Below the pieces are notes generated by a model. The model saw only the letters and a program-made list of their open reading frames with translations, was not told where the DNA came from and ran no database searches. Shown here piece after piece: positions 23,824 through 33,636 of a stretch of DNA of 64,000 nucleotides (position 1 is the stretch's first letter; each line of letters begins with the position of its first letter). Source of the stretch: Balamuthia mandrillaris (lineage: Eukaryota; Discosea; Longamoebia; Balamuthiidae); the NCBI GenBank assembly GCA_031835245.1, contig JAVKOQ010000084.1, positions 28,501 through 92,500 of the forward strand. Direction: 5' to 3'. A program made the translations under genes and the position numbers.

Positions 23824-26800
23824 ATGCCAGCACGCAAAGGAGCAAAAGTGCAAACGCCAGCCAGCAGTGAGGAAGTTCGCTTGCGGGAAGCTGCCGAATT
23901 GAAAGAGGCCTTGAGGTTAGTATTTCTCTCTCACTCTCGCGGAAACGCTCGAAAAGTAGAGAAGCGATTGGAATTGACGCCGTTTTCGTTTTTTTTTCTT
24001 GAATAAGACGATCGAGAGAAGAGACCTCTGCCATGACTTTACTGTCTGAGAAACCAACCAGCAAAGCCTGGACCGGGGGCAACACTGTGGCCAGACTGGA
24101 GGCCGCACAGCATGGCCTGGACGAGGAGGACCTCATGTTGGATTCTTTCCTCCAGTCCAAAGGCCTCGTCCGCAAGCATACGCCCAAAGACGGAGCTTGC
24201 TTGGTACCTAATCCTCTCCTACCGCTACTGCTGCTTTCTCGCCGCTGTTTGAAGCTCCTCTCACCCATGTTGTATCGCTACAGTTCCGAGCCGTGGCGGA
24301 ACATATTTATCACACTCAGTCGATGCACGCGAAGGTGCGCAAGCAGTGCGTCGAATTTCTGGAAGGTCACCATAAGGATTTTGTGGACTTTGTGTGCACC
24401 AGCAACATGCCGTACAAACAATATCTCGCACACATGAGACAGGTTCGCCTTCCTTTTATTTGTCTGCTGTTCTGTTCTGTTCTGTTCTGTTCTTCTTTTA
24501 TTTTATTTTATTATAGCTTTGATGCTGACACTCTCTACTCTGTGATGGACAGCCAAACACGTGGGGCGGCGAAATAGAGCTTAAGGCCCTTGCACGGGCT
24601 TTCGACTGTGCCTTTCACATCTACCAACAATCCCAGGAAAAGCCAGTGGTCATCCAGGGAGATGATGGCGAACAAAGAACGCCAAAGACGCTCTATTCCT
24701 TGAGCTTCTCACACAACAACCACTACGACGTGGTATATACCAAAGAGGAATTGGAGAGGTTGACTTTTTGTCAGGGTTTGGTCTATGAAATGGTTGATAA
24801 AGCATTGGGAGGAAGCGATGAGGGCAGCACATCCGCTCAGGGGCAAACAACTTTCAAGAACATAGAGCTGGAGTCCTGGAAACATGAGATGAAGAGAAGA
24901 GAAGAAGAAGATCTGATGTACGCAGCGGTTATTGAGCGAGAAAGCAACGGTTATACGAATAATTCACAGGAAGACGATGAAGGAGAGTTTATAACGGTAG
25001 GGCGAAAGAAGAGAGGAAACGCAGCAGCGAAGTCCTCGTATTGGGGCAAAACGGGAGGCAAGGAGAGCAACGGAGTGGGAAGGGGTTATGGCGACGTCAG
25101 CCAACAAAGAGGGGCAAAGCACAACAAAAGCTTCAACGGAAACAAACCGCGGGCACAGGGAAAGCAACATTACTTTGGCAATGGACACTATAAAGAAAGA
25201 CCCGTTCGACCGGACGACAAAGATAGCTTTCCGGTGCTTAAAGGCAGCGGATTGCGACTTCAGAGCTTTGAAGGTAAATCAACGGCACAACGGAAGGAAA
25301 AGGCAATCCAAAACGGGGAAGCGACCAATACGGAACAGAAGAACTCACAAGAAATGGCGCAACAACAAACAACAACGACACAAGAAACCACCCCTGCTGC
25401 GACTACTCCTGGCACTACCTGGGGTGCTAAGAACTGGAGCTCCATCTTTTCTCAGACAGAACCCGCGGTGAAACCTGAACCTGTCGCAAACAATCATGTT
25501 CCGGAAAAGAGCAACGAAGAGCCTGCCAAACAACACAGAAAGGGTTCCATGGAACGAGACCCCGCCACGAACAAACGAAGCAAGACCAGACCAGAGCGTA
25601 AAACCTCAGACAAGGGGAAGGCTAAGCTCTTTACTCAAAACGGGACATCCGACGCCACCGCCATTACCAAAACGGACGAGCAATCACAACCAGAAAATAA
25701 AGCTGAGTCACCCGCTCCTCTCGTTCCTCCGCCTGGTGCTAAGGGAATGTGGGCCACACCAAAGAACTGGTCCCAAACTTTTCTGGAACCTGTCTCTACA
25801 CCAGCACCAACCACAACTTCATCCCAACAGCTTCACGACAGCCAACAAAACATCGACACTTCTTCTGCCACTGAAAAGGCTACAACAGAGGCAAGTCCAA
25901 TTGCAAGCAATGATTCCCAGGAACAACAACCTTCATCACCCTCTTCGTCACAAGAAAAAACAGGAGACGCAAAGGCTGAAGTTCCTCAAAAATCAGAGAA
26001 TCAGAACGAAGAGGGGCGTGACTTAGCAGATACTCGCGCAACTAACACTACTGAACATAAAGAGAGCAACAAAACCATCCCCATCGACGAAGATGCAATT
26101 TCCTCTTCAACGAACCTTGGTTTGCAAACCGAACACACTGAACAAGCATCCAACAATGAAACCGAAAAGCCAACTTCAAAGCCAACAGCATCCCCTATGA
26201 CTGAAGAGACATCTGTCGCTACTGCTGTTACTTCAAGCGGCGAGCAGCTTGTTGAACTGCAACAACGCAATGCAGCCGCACAGACGTTGGAAGATGAGCT
26301 TTACGACATACATCAACTGAATCACGCCATCAGCAACGCCATCACCACGAAGAAGCACGCAGCTGCTCTCTTCTCCCTCTCTTCTATCGCTTTTGGATCA
26401 TTTACCGCAACAAATGATCCAACTACTTCCTCCGCTCAGAAACAACAAGCCTCCTCATCTTCTCAAGACTCATCTACCGTCGCGACCACAACTTCCACCA
26501 CAGCCTCCGCCTCGCTCGTCGATGTAGATATCTCCAAAGCAACAGCGGAGAGCGAGGGTGCTATTCACTTCCAGTTTGGCACCTTCTCTCCCCGAGAGAA
26601 GCATTCCGCTGAAGAAATCTCCGCCAAAGAGGAAATAAAGTCGGAAAACAAACAACAAGGACACACCAAACAAGAATCTCCTTCCACCTCTCCTTCTGCT
26701 TCATCCCAAAACGAAGCTACAACTACTGCCGATGAAAAGCAGCCACACAACAGCCATCACACTCATAAACCGCCCCGCGGCAACAACAAGTCACACCAAC

Positions 26801-27687
26801 ACAACCGCACCAGCCCATCCTACCAACAACGCAACAAACACAACCGCCAAACGAACAATAGCAATTCTGAACCGTTGACCAGCGACACTGCTGCGCTTCC
26901 AACTCCTCACCAATCCAGCTATGCCCCACCCCTTCATCATCCCCACGCCTATTCTCCCCATTACCAACACCCCCACCCATACGTCCACCACCAACAGGCC
27001 TATCACTATCCTCACCAACAACAAGCCTACTATGCGCCTGCCGCCTATGTGCCTGCGCCCCATGCTGCCTACTATCCTTCTCACCCTCATTATAACCATC
27101 ACCATCCTCAATACCACCCTGCCGCTATGCCTTATGCCTCTCACCACCTTCATCACCAAGGCATGGCCCCTTCTTCTCCTCAGGAAGGAGGAGCACAACC
27201 TTATTGGACTCCTTCCTCCACGGCATATGATGGTGCTGCCACCTACGAAACTTACGATGCTGCTCCCGCTGGTGTGATGTATCACGATGGTTCCTATGAG
27301 GGTGGCGTTGCTTACGAGGGTGGAGGCTATGAAGCTTATGCTCTCGCTCCCCATCCTGGCGCCATGGCGTATGCACCTCATCCTCACCATCCTCATCAGA
27401 TGTATGGTGCTTATCATCCTGCTGGTGCGTATGATTACTCTGCCTATGAACAACCGGTGTACGCGGACGGACCTCCGGGCAGCTCTGAGCAAGCGGTTGT
27501 CTATCCTCACAGTCATCATCACTATTCGCCAAGCCAGCCTGATGCCTACACTCCTCCTTCCTCTTATTCCTCCACATCTTCTTCTGTTCCTTATTCATCC
27601 TCCGCTTCTTCTGCATCTTCCTCATCTTCTTCTTCGTCCTCTTCTTCTGCGTCCTCCTCTTCCTCCTCCTCTTCCACTTCTTCTTAG
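23824..27687 (+). CDS. OTU-family deubiquitinase (OTUD4-like) with long prion-like C-terminal region
   Basis: Four exons: 23824-23915, 24008-24203, 24284-24442, 24553-27687, total 1193 residues. The OTU cysteine-protease domain occupies about residues 75-230: KDGACLFRAVAEHIY gives catalytic Asp and Cys (about 92 and 95), PNTWGGEIELKALARAF is the OTUD4/OTUD3 hallmark, and NHYDVVY supplies the His (about 206). After the domain comes GEFITVGRKKRG and then about 850 residues of Q/T/S/N-rich sequence. Two W-x(3-4)-KNWSxxF repeats lie at about 25410-25450 and 25747-25785. Two phi-x-FG-x-F motifs (IAFGSF at 26386-26403, FQFGTFSP at 26569-26592) resemble G3BP-binding motifs. A His/Tyr-rich region covers about 26920-27540 and a poly-Ser tail ends the protein. 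Confidence 0.9.
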
Positions 27688-28081
27688 GGCTAAATAAAAA
27701 ATTGCTCTCCTATTTAACCAAAAGAAGAGAGCAAACGACGCAAAATTTGTTTTTATTTCGCCATCCATGTCTTTATGAACGGGACAAAGGTGGCCTCGAC
27801 TGTGCCAAAGTAAGGATCGCCTCGAATAGCAGAGTCTGTCCGTCTTTCGTTTGCGTTACTTGTTTGCAGCCACACACACTCCCAAAAGCTTACTTTTGTC
27901 TTAGTGCTTTCCCCTTCATTTTGACTGAAGAAAGAGATGAAACGGCTTGAACAAGTTACAGTTTCTTTTTGGCATACAATGCCCTCCATTTGCGTGAGTC
28001 TGCCAACTCTCAATAGAGGACAAAAATGAAGAGCGAAAACCGATTTTACTTACAAATAAGAAAAATAAAAAAACATGGGTT
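27688..28081. other. Convergent intergenic spacer between OTU gene and RAD52
   Basis: About 390 bases between two 3' ends. An AATAAAAAA polyadenylation-like stretch follows the OTU stop. Short open frames on the minus strand have no supporting start, splice or family evidence. Confidence 0.4.
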
Positions 28082-29936
28082 TTACGTTCGGAGCCTTTTT
28101 TCAGGTGGTGTAATGTCTCTGAGGCCAAAGGAGGGCGGCGGGAAACTCTTTCCACCACTACCACCACTACTATTGCTGCCCATGGCAGATGATGCGGGTG
28201 GTGAACCAGAGGATGAGCCTTGATGGTGTTGTTGTTGGCTAAAGGAAGATGAGGACGAAGAGGAGTAATTGTTGTTGGGTTGAGAATAAGAGTGATTGTT
28301 GTTGGAATAGCCGCCAGAGCCAGAGGCAGTACTGGTACCAGGAGGAGCCGTGGAACTGATGGGTTGGGATTGTTGTTGGGAGAGAGGAGTGGCGGTGGCC
28401 TCGTAGCCTCTCTTCCCTCGAGAGTAAGGAGGTACGGGAGTGGCTTGCGAATCAGCGGAGAGACTTTCTAGCAAATGTGCATCGGTTGCTGTATGATGTG
28501 AACAGAGGATTAAGAAAAGCAGAGAGAGAAGCATAGAAGTTAGAAACGTACAGTCTTGAGACAACGGTGGAAGGCCTTGTTGTTGCGAGTAATAAGGGTT
28601 TGTAGAGTTATTCATCTGACTTGGTGCGGTTCTAATAGTGGGCGAAAAGTGAGGAACAGAGTTGATGCCTCCTTGTTGTGGTTGTTGTACATCGACGGTT
28701 GTTTTCAAAGGAAGAGGCTGTGAGACAGAACCCACAGACGAGTTGGAAGGCTGTTGCTGTGTGAAGGAGGAGCCTTGAGAATACGAGCCATGTTGTTGTT
28801 GTTGCGGTTGTGGGCTGGTGAATGAATAAGGCTTGTTATTGATACCAGTTGATGACGACGTCGAGGAAGAAGGTGAAGACTGGCCATAACCAGTTTGGGA
28901 TGGTTGATAGGGAGACGCGATATTTTGTAGTTGTGGAGGTTGTGGATAGGCCGTAGGAGGAGCAAAGCCCTTCGCAGCAGACAGGTCGTGAGGATTGTGA
29001 GCTGCTGCCGAGGGAGCTGCTGGTGGCTGCATCTGGGAAATAGCCGTTGTGGAGTAGCCGTTGATGCTGTTGGACACATATGGATTAACCGGACTCTCCT
29101 CCAAGAAACCCGCTTCGCCCTAACACACACAAGAAGAAAACAAAAGGGCGCACAAAGAATAAGAGCAAAGTGGAAAAGAACATAAGCAAGAAACAAGAAC
29201 CTTTTTGGTGGATTTCAACTTGGTCAAATGTTGCTTGTCGTAGAGACAGTTGCCGAGAGCATTGCCGTACAACCTGAGGGCACGCTTCCGGGCGTCCGAC
29301 ACGGCCTCCTTCTTGGCGTGCTCGATAGCGCTGCCTTTCTTCGGGTGTTCGGACATGCCGTAGCCCACGTCCTCGTGGTAGGTCCCATCCTTGAGGCAAA
29401 CCTTCACGATGGCCGTCACTCCAACAGAGTACCTTCCTTGTCGTGTCTCTTCAATCTTTGTTAACGTTTTTTTTGTTAGGAAGGAACTGTTGTTGCACAA
29501 CAACAGAAAGAAGAAGAAGAAGATTGGAAAAGAACGAAAAAAAACAGTAGAAGTAGGTACATAATCAGGCACAATGTCAACAACAGAGCAGCTCCACCCG
29601 TTGAATCCGAAAATCTGATTGGCAATCTCGATCGCTTTCCAACTTTCCACATAGGTATAATGTGCTGCCCAAGGCGGGTTTTTTTTGTGAGCCAAAAACA
29701 AAAAAAAAGAAAGAAAGAAGAAAGCGCTTACATCCCGCAGCGCCAGGACGAGTGGCCAGATGTTCCTTGCCCAGCTTCTTTTGCAAGAGCTCGCGCACGA
29801 TCTGCCTCTCGCCGGGGCTGAACTCCTGGTGCCCAAACAGCCTGGGTTGGTTCGTGGAGGAAGAAGAAGAAGAAGAGAAAGAGCCCTCCGACTTGTCTCT
29901 ACCTCCCCCACCGCCACCTTCTACATTTTTCTCCAT
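28082..29936 (-). CDS. RAD52: RAD52 single-strand annealing protein
   Basis: Homologous recombination mediator and annealing protein. The start at 29936 is followed by a Gly/Ser-rich head, then the conserved N-terminal annealing domain: FSPGERQIVRELLQKKLG and RPGAAGSHYTYVESW across the first junction (donor after 29734), then EIANQIFGFNGWSCSVVD, GRYSVGVTAIVKVCLKDGTY, HEDVGYGMSEHPKKGSAIEHAKKEAVSDARKRALR (split over exons) and GNALGNCLYD, matching the beta-sheet and helix that form the oligomeric ring. The remaining about 300 residues are Q/S/P/Y-rich low complexity, ending in PPEKRLRT, a basic end of the type that often carries a nuclear signal. The C-terminal half is much less conserved in the family, as expected. 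Confidence 0.95.
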
Positions 29937-30747
29937 TTACTACCACAGCTGCGGGGTGGCCCAACGTCTAGTATTCTTCTTTTTTTGTTTTGTTTTCTTT
30001 TGCGTTGGTTCTAAATTTTTTCGTGGAAGAGATTTGCATTTTTAATTATGCGAAGAGAATTTTCTGTTCCTGGAATTATTTTAAATGTTTGAGGAGCCTT
30101 CGATGATAAACATTGGCACAAGAAAGGAGGGCCGCCAAGCATGAGTGCTTTTTGCCGAGGTTCCTCTTTACTTGCCACCCTGGAAGCATGGAGTGTTACA
30201 GAACAACCTCGGTGACGTTCCTTTCGTGTTATATAGCATAGTTTTCACTCCATGCAAAACAACACGATGTTCACTCTGCTTTACAACGAGTTACAGTATT
30301 CCTAGGAATGCGACAGAAAACGACTTGAGCGTTTTTTTTTTTTGGCAGTGTGACGGGAACAACACGGAAGAGAGACATTCACAAAAGGCCTTCCTTCGAT
30401 GTGTCATGCGAAATCAAAAATGCTTATGCCGGGAGTCGAACGGCCTCCGCTGACAGATAGCCACGAAATTTCATCCATCCAACCTTTGTATTTTCTTCTT
30501 CCGGCCGCTAGACTTGCCACCAGTTTTCTTCGAGATCCACAATCAAACCAACTTTGAAGTTGTAAAGCCTCCTCCACTGGTTTGATTTTTGAACTTCACC
30601 AGGCTCCCCTTCTCTTAGTTTTTGTTTTTTCTGTTTTAGAAACCAAAGAAACAGGAGAAGTGGCACCAACTTCCTTGTTAACCAAGTTCAACAACCAACC
30701 ACAACCATAAACCACCACGAAAAATAATCACGAAACAAAAGACCGAC
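29937..30747. other. Divergent intergenic region with two inverted repeats and a tRNA-like B-box
   Basis: An 811-base gap between RAD52 and the LEA-like gene. Inverted repeats: GCATGGAGTG (30186-30195) with CACTCCATGC (30246-30255), and AATCAAACCA (30541-30550) with TGGTTTGATT (30578-30587), both perfect over 10 bases. On the minus strand CGTTCGACTCC (about 30428-30438) matches the tRNA B-box at 10 of 11, but no cloverleaf forms. TGGCACCAACTTC near 30661-30673 is identical to 13 bases of the left transposon terminus at 17469. No protein-coding gene recognised. Confidence 0.45.
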
Positions 30748-33423
30748 ATGCATAAAATGCAATGTGCAACGAAGGTGCCTGCCCTGCGCAGAGAGGCGCT
30801 CTCCGCTTTGACCACCCGCAACAAGGCCCTGCTTCCATCCACCACTTCCTCTTCCCTCTTCTCCTCCTCCTGCTCTGGAAGATCCTTGTTCACCTCCAGC
30901 TCTGCTTCTCATAAGGTCTCTCCTCTCCTTCTCGCTGCCAGAAGGGAGCTTCAGTCTTCTTCCGTCTTTTCCTCCAGAAGAGGTTATGCTGTCTTCAACC
31001 CGAACCATGGCAAAAAGTCGAATGCCTTCAGCCATAAGACTGCCTGGCTGGTGGGAGCGGTCGTGACTGGAGGATATCTGCTCTATATGATGGAACGCCT
31101 GGAGAGGGACGTGGACAAGACCGATGCCAAGCTGGCCGGGGCCAAGGAGCCGGCCAGAGAGAAGGCCAGAGAGGCCGGCGTACGGGAGGACCACGACATG
31201 ACCGCTCTCACCAAGAAAGGTTACGACAAGCTGAGAGAAGGAACCAGTACCGCCATCAAGAAGACCACCGGCATCGAGGTCGGCGAGCAGAAGGACCATA
31301 GGAGCAAGGAGGAGAAGAGGGAGGACGCTCGCATGCAGGACGCTATGCAGAGAAGCAGAGAGGAGGCCAAGAAGAACCATCCAGAGCTGTACAAGCGAGC
31401 GAAGAGGGAGGGACGCGAGGCGTATGGTGAGTACCAGGAGCATTACGAGAAGGTGCCCACCTTGAGGGAGGAGGCAGCCGAAACGCTGCAACAAGCCAAA
31501 GAGAAGACGAAAGAGGTGGCAGAAAAAACAAAAGAGACGTATCGAGAGGGCAAAGAGATGGCCCGTGAAGTCTCCGACAAGGCTAAACAAACCTATCAAA
31601 AGAGCAAAGAGAAGGTTGGCCAGATGGCAGAAACGGCGGAAGAAACTTACGAACGAGGCAAGAAGAAAACGGGGGAGGCTTGGCAACAGGGAAAGCAGGT
31701 GGCTGAAGAGGTCGCGAAGAAAGTGGAGGAGACCTATGAAAAAGGAAAGGAGTTGGGAGAGAGAGCCAAAGAACAGTATCAGCGAGGGAAGGAGAAAGCA
31801 GCTGAGGTGGCGGAAGAAGCGGAGGAGACTTACGAAGAAGGTAAAGAGAAAGCTAAACAAGTTGGAAGAACCGTTCAGGACAAGTTCCAACGAGGCAAAG
31901 AGAAGGTGGGAGAAATGGCTGAAGAAGCCGAAGAGACCTATGAAAAAGGCAAAAAGAAAGCCAAGGAAGCAGCCAGAACTGCTCAAGACAAATATCAACA
32001 AGGAAAAGAGAAGATTGGAGAGATGGCAGAAGGAGCAGAAGATATTTATGAAGAAGGTAAAGAGAAAGCGAAAGAGGCAGCCAAAAAGGCTTCAGTCAAG
32101 TACCAACGAGGCAAAGAGCAGATGGAAGATACTTACAAAGCAGGCAAAGAGAAAGCCAAGGAAGCAACCAGAAGTGCTCAAGGCAAGTATCAACGAGGCA
32201 AAGAGCAGATGGAAGATACTTACGAAGAAGGAAAGCAAAAAGACGAAGAATTAGGAGAACGAGCCAAACAACAGCTTCAACGCGGCAAAGAGAAAGCAGA
32301 AGAGTTGTATCAACGAGGCAAGGAAAAAACTGGAGAAACCTACGAAGAAGGAAAGAAGAAGGCAGAAGAAGGATACCAAGGAGGAAGGCAAAAAGGCGAG
32401 GAATTGGGAGAGAGAGCTAAACAACAACTTCAACGAGGAAAAGAAAAAATCGGCGAGGCGATGGAAGCTGGTAAAGAGAAAGCAAAACAAGTGAAGGAGA
32501 AGACCCAAGAAGCGTTTGAAAGTGGAAAAGAAAGAGCGAAGGGAGCTGCTGAAGAATTGCGTAAACAACAACGAAGCGGACGCGATGAAGTAGAACAAAA
32601 AGGGATGTTGCAGAAAGCCAAAGAAACGGCGGTAGACACTTACGAGCAAGGCAAAGAGAAAGCCAAAGAATTGGGGCAAGAAGCCAAAGAAGCGATGAAG
32701 CCGCGTCCTGAACAATCACCAAAACAACGTAACGTGGGAGAAGAAGCTAAACCAAAGCAGGACCAACAACAACCTGGTCTGCTACAGAACATTGCGATGG
32801 TGGGACACGAGTTGGTGGACAAAGTGGCTCATAAAGCTGGTGAAATTGTAGGAGGAAACCGAAAAGAGGATGACGAAGAGCGACAGAAAGCCATCGAGAA
32901 AGAAGCGGAACAAATTCGACGAAGAAATAGAGGAGAAAACGAAGAAAAGGGAAGAACCGGCGGAGAAGTAGAAAAAGGAATGATGCAGAGAGCCTCTGAT
33001 AAAGCTCACGAACTGGACGAAGCCACAAAAGAAGCTCTAGATCAAATGACTGACGAAGAGAAAGAGCAGAGAAAACGATCCTCTTCTCTCCCTCCTCCAA
33101 AACAACCTACCGAACCAACAAAAGAGCGAAAGGAGGAGAAGGAAGGAGACGTCGCTCCTTGGATGAAACCAGACACGAGACATCGCAACCTGGACAAACG
33201 CTACCAAGCCATCAAAGACTCTGCGGAGGAAGTCAAACGCAAACCCTTTGAGAGAAGAGATGCTGCCTATCGCGCTCGCAAAGAAGGCTCTTTGAGGCAC
33301 TACAACGATGCTCAGTCCACCTACACAATGCACGAGACGCCTCATATCGACGGCAAGAGCCTCGAGCAGACCAGAGAGGCAGCCAAAGGCACCACTCGCG
33401 GCGTTCGTCAAACCAGCAGGTGA
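30748..33423 (+). CDS. LEA-like (group 3) repeat protein, probably mitochondrial inner-membrane anchored
   Basis: Single exon, 891 residues. Residues 1-90 are rich in Ser, Arg and Leu with almost no acids and end in SSRRGYAVF, a typical matrix-targeting leader and cleavage context. A single membrane span follows (about 99-114, WLVGAVVTGGYLLYMM). From about 240 to 700 the protein is built of degenerate 11/22-residue repeats of the form tY-x-x-GKEKAkE-x-a, e.g. TYEEGKEKAKQVG and KYQRGKEQMEDTY, the amphipathic pattern of group 3 LEA proteins, extremely hydrophilic and Cys-poor. The final 200 residues are charged and proline-containing. LEA proteins protect membranes and enzymes during drying; a role in cyst formation is inference. 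An apolipoprotein- or coiled-coil-type structural protein is the alternative. Confidence 0.75.
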   Translation: MHKMQCATKVPALRREALSALTTRNKALLPSTTSSSLFSSSCSGRSLFTSSSASHKVSPLLLAARRELQSSSVFSSRRGYAVFNPNHGKKSNAFSHKTAWLVGAVVTGGYLLYMMERLERDVDKTDAKLAGAKEPAREKAREAGVREDHDMTALTKKGYDKLREGTSTAIKKTTGIEVGEQKDHRSKEEKREDARMQDAMQRSREEAKKNHPELYKRAKREGREAYGEYQEHYEKVPTLREEAAETLQQAKEKTKEVAEKTKETYREGKEMAREVSDKAKQTYQKSKEKVGQMAETAEETYERGKKKTGEAWQQGKQVAEEVAKKVEETYEKGKELGERAKEQYQRGKEKAAEVAEEAEETYEEGKEKAKQVGRTVQDKFQRGKEKVGEMAEEAEETYEKGKKKAKEAARTAQDKYQQGKEKIGEMAEGAEDIYEEGKEKAKEAAKKASVKYQRGKEQMEDTYKAGKEKAKEATRSAQGKYQRGKEQMEDTYEEGKQKDEELGERAKQQLQRGKEKAEELYQRGKEKTGETYEEGKKKAEEGYQGGRQKGEELGERAKQQLQRGKEKIGEAMEAGKEKAKQVKEKTQEAFESGKERAKGAAEELRKQQRSGRDEVEQKGMLQKAKETAVDTYEQGKEKAKELGQEAKEAMKPRPEQSPKQRNVGEEAKPKQDQQQPGLLQNIAMVGHELVDKVAHKAGEIVGGNRKEDDEERQKAIEKEAEQIRRRNRGENEEKGRTGGEVEKGMMQRASDKAHELDEATKEALDQMTDEEKEQRKRSSSLPPPKQPTEPTKERKEEKEGDVAPWMKPDTRHRNLDKRYQAIKDSAEEVKRKPFERRDAAYRARKEGSLRHYNDAQSTYTMHETPHIDGKSLEQTREAAKGTTRGVRQTSR

Positions 33424-33636
33424 ACGCGACGAAGGAAAGAGGATGATGACCTCCCCTCTCTCTATTGTATAGCTTTTCACACCTTCAAAAGAAAAAGATG
33501 TTTTTTCTAATATGTTTTTCATTTTAAAAAGGACAAACGATTGAATGGGTGTGTCCTTTTATGGAGCGGCGTTGGTGTGTCTCTTCCTGAGGAAGGATGG
33601 GAATGTCGTCTTCACCAGCCGAGGTACCAGAGAGGA
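33424..33636. promoter_or_regulatory. Short spacer upstream of the HAP2-like gene
   Basis: About 210 bases between the LEA-like stop and the fusogen start. It must hold the terminator of the first and promoter of the second; no specific motif recognised. Confidence 0.3.

Noticed and set aside
30410-30460. tRNA gene candidate
   Set aside because: T stem mispaired (only four pairs around a nine-base loop) and no matching acceptor strand.
30688-32001. 437-codon open frame on the minus strand, Leu/Phe-rich
   Set aside because: It is the complement of the Lys/Glu-rich LEA repeats; the hydrophobic composition is a mirror effect of the sense codons.
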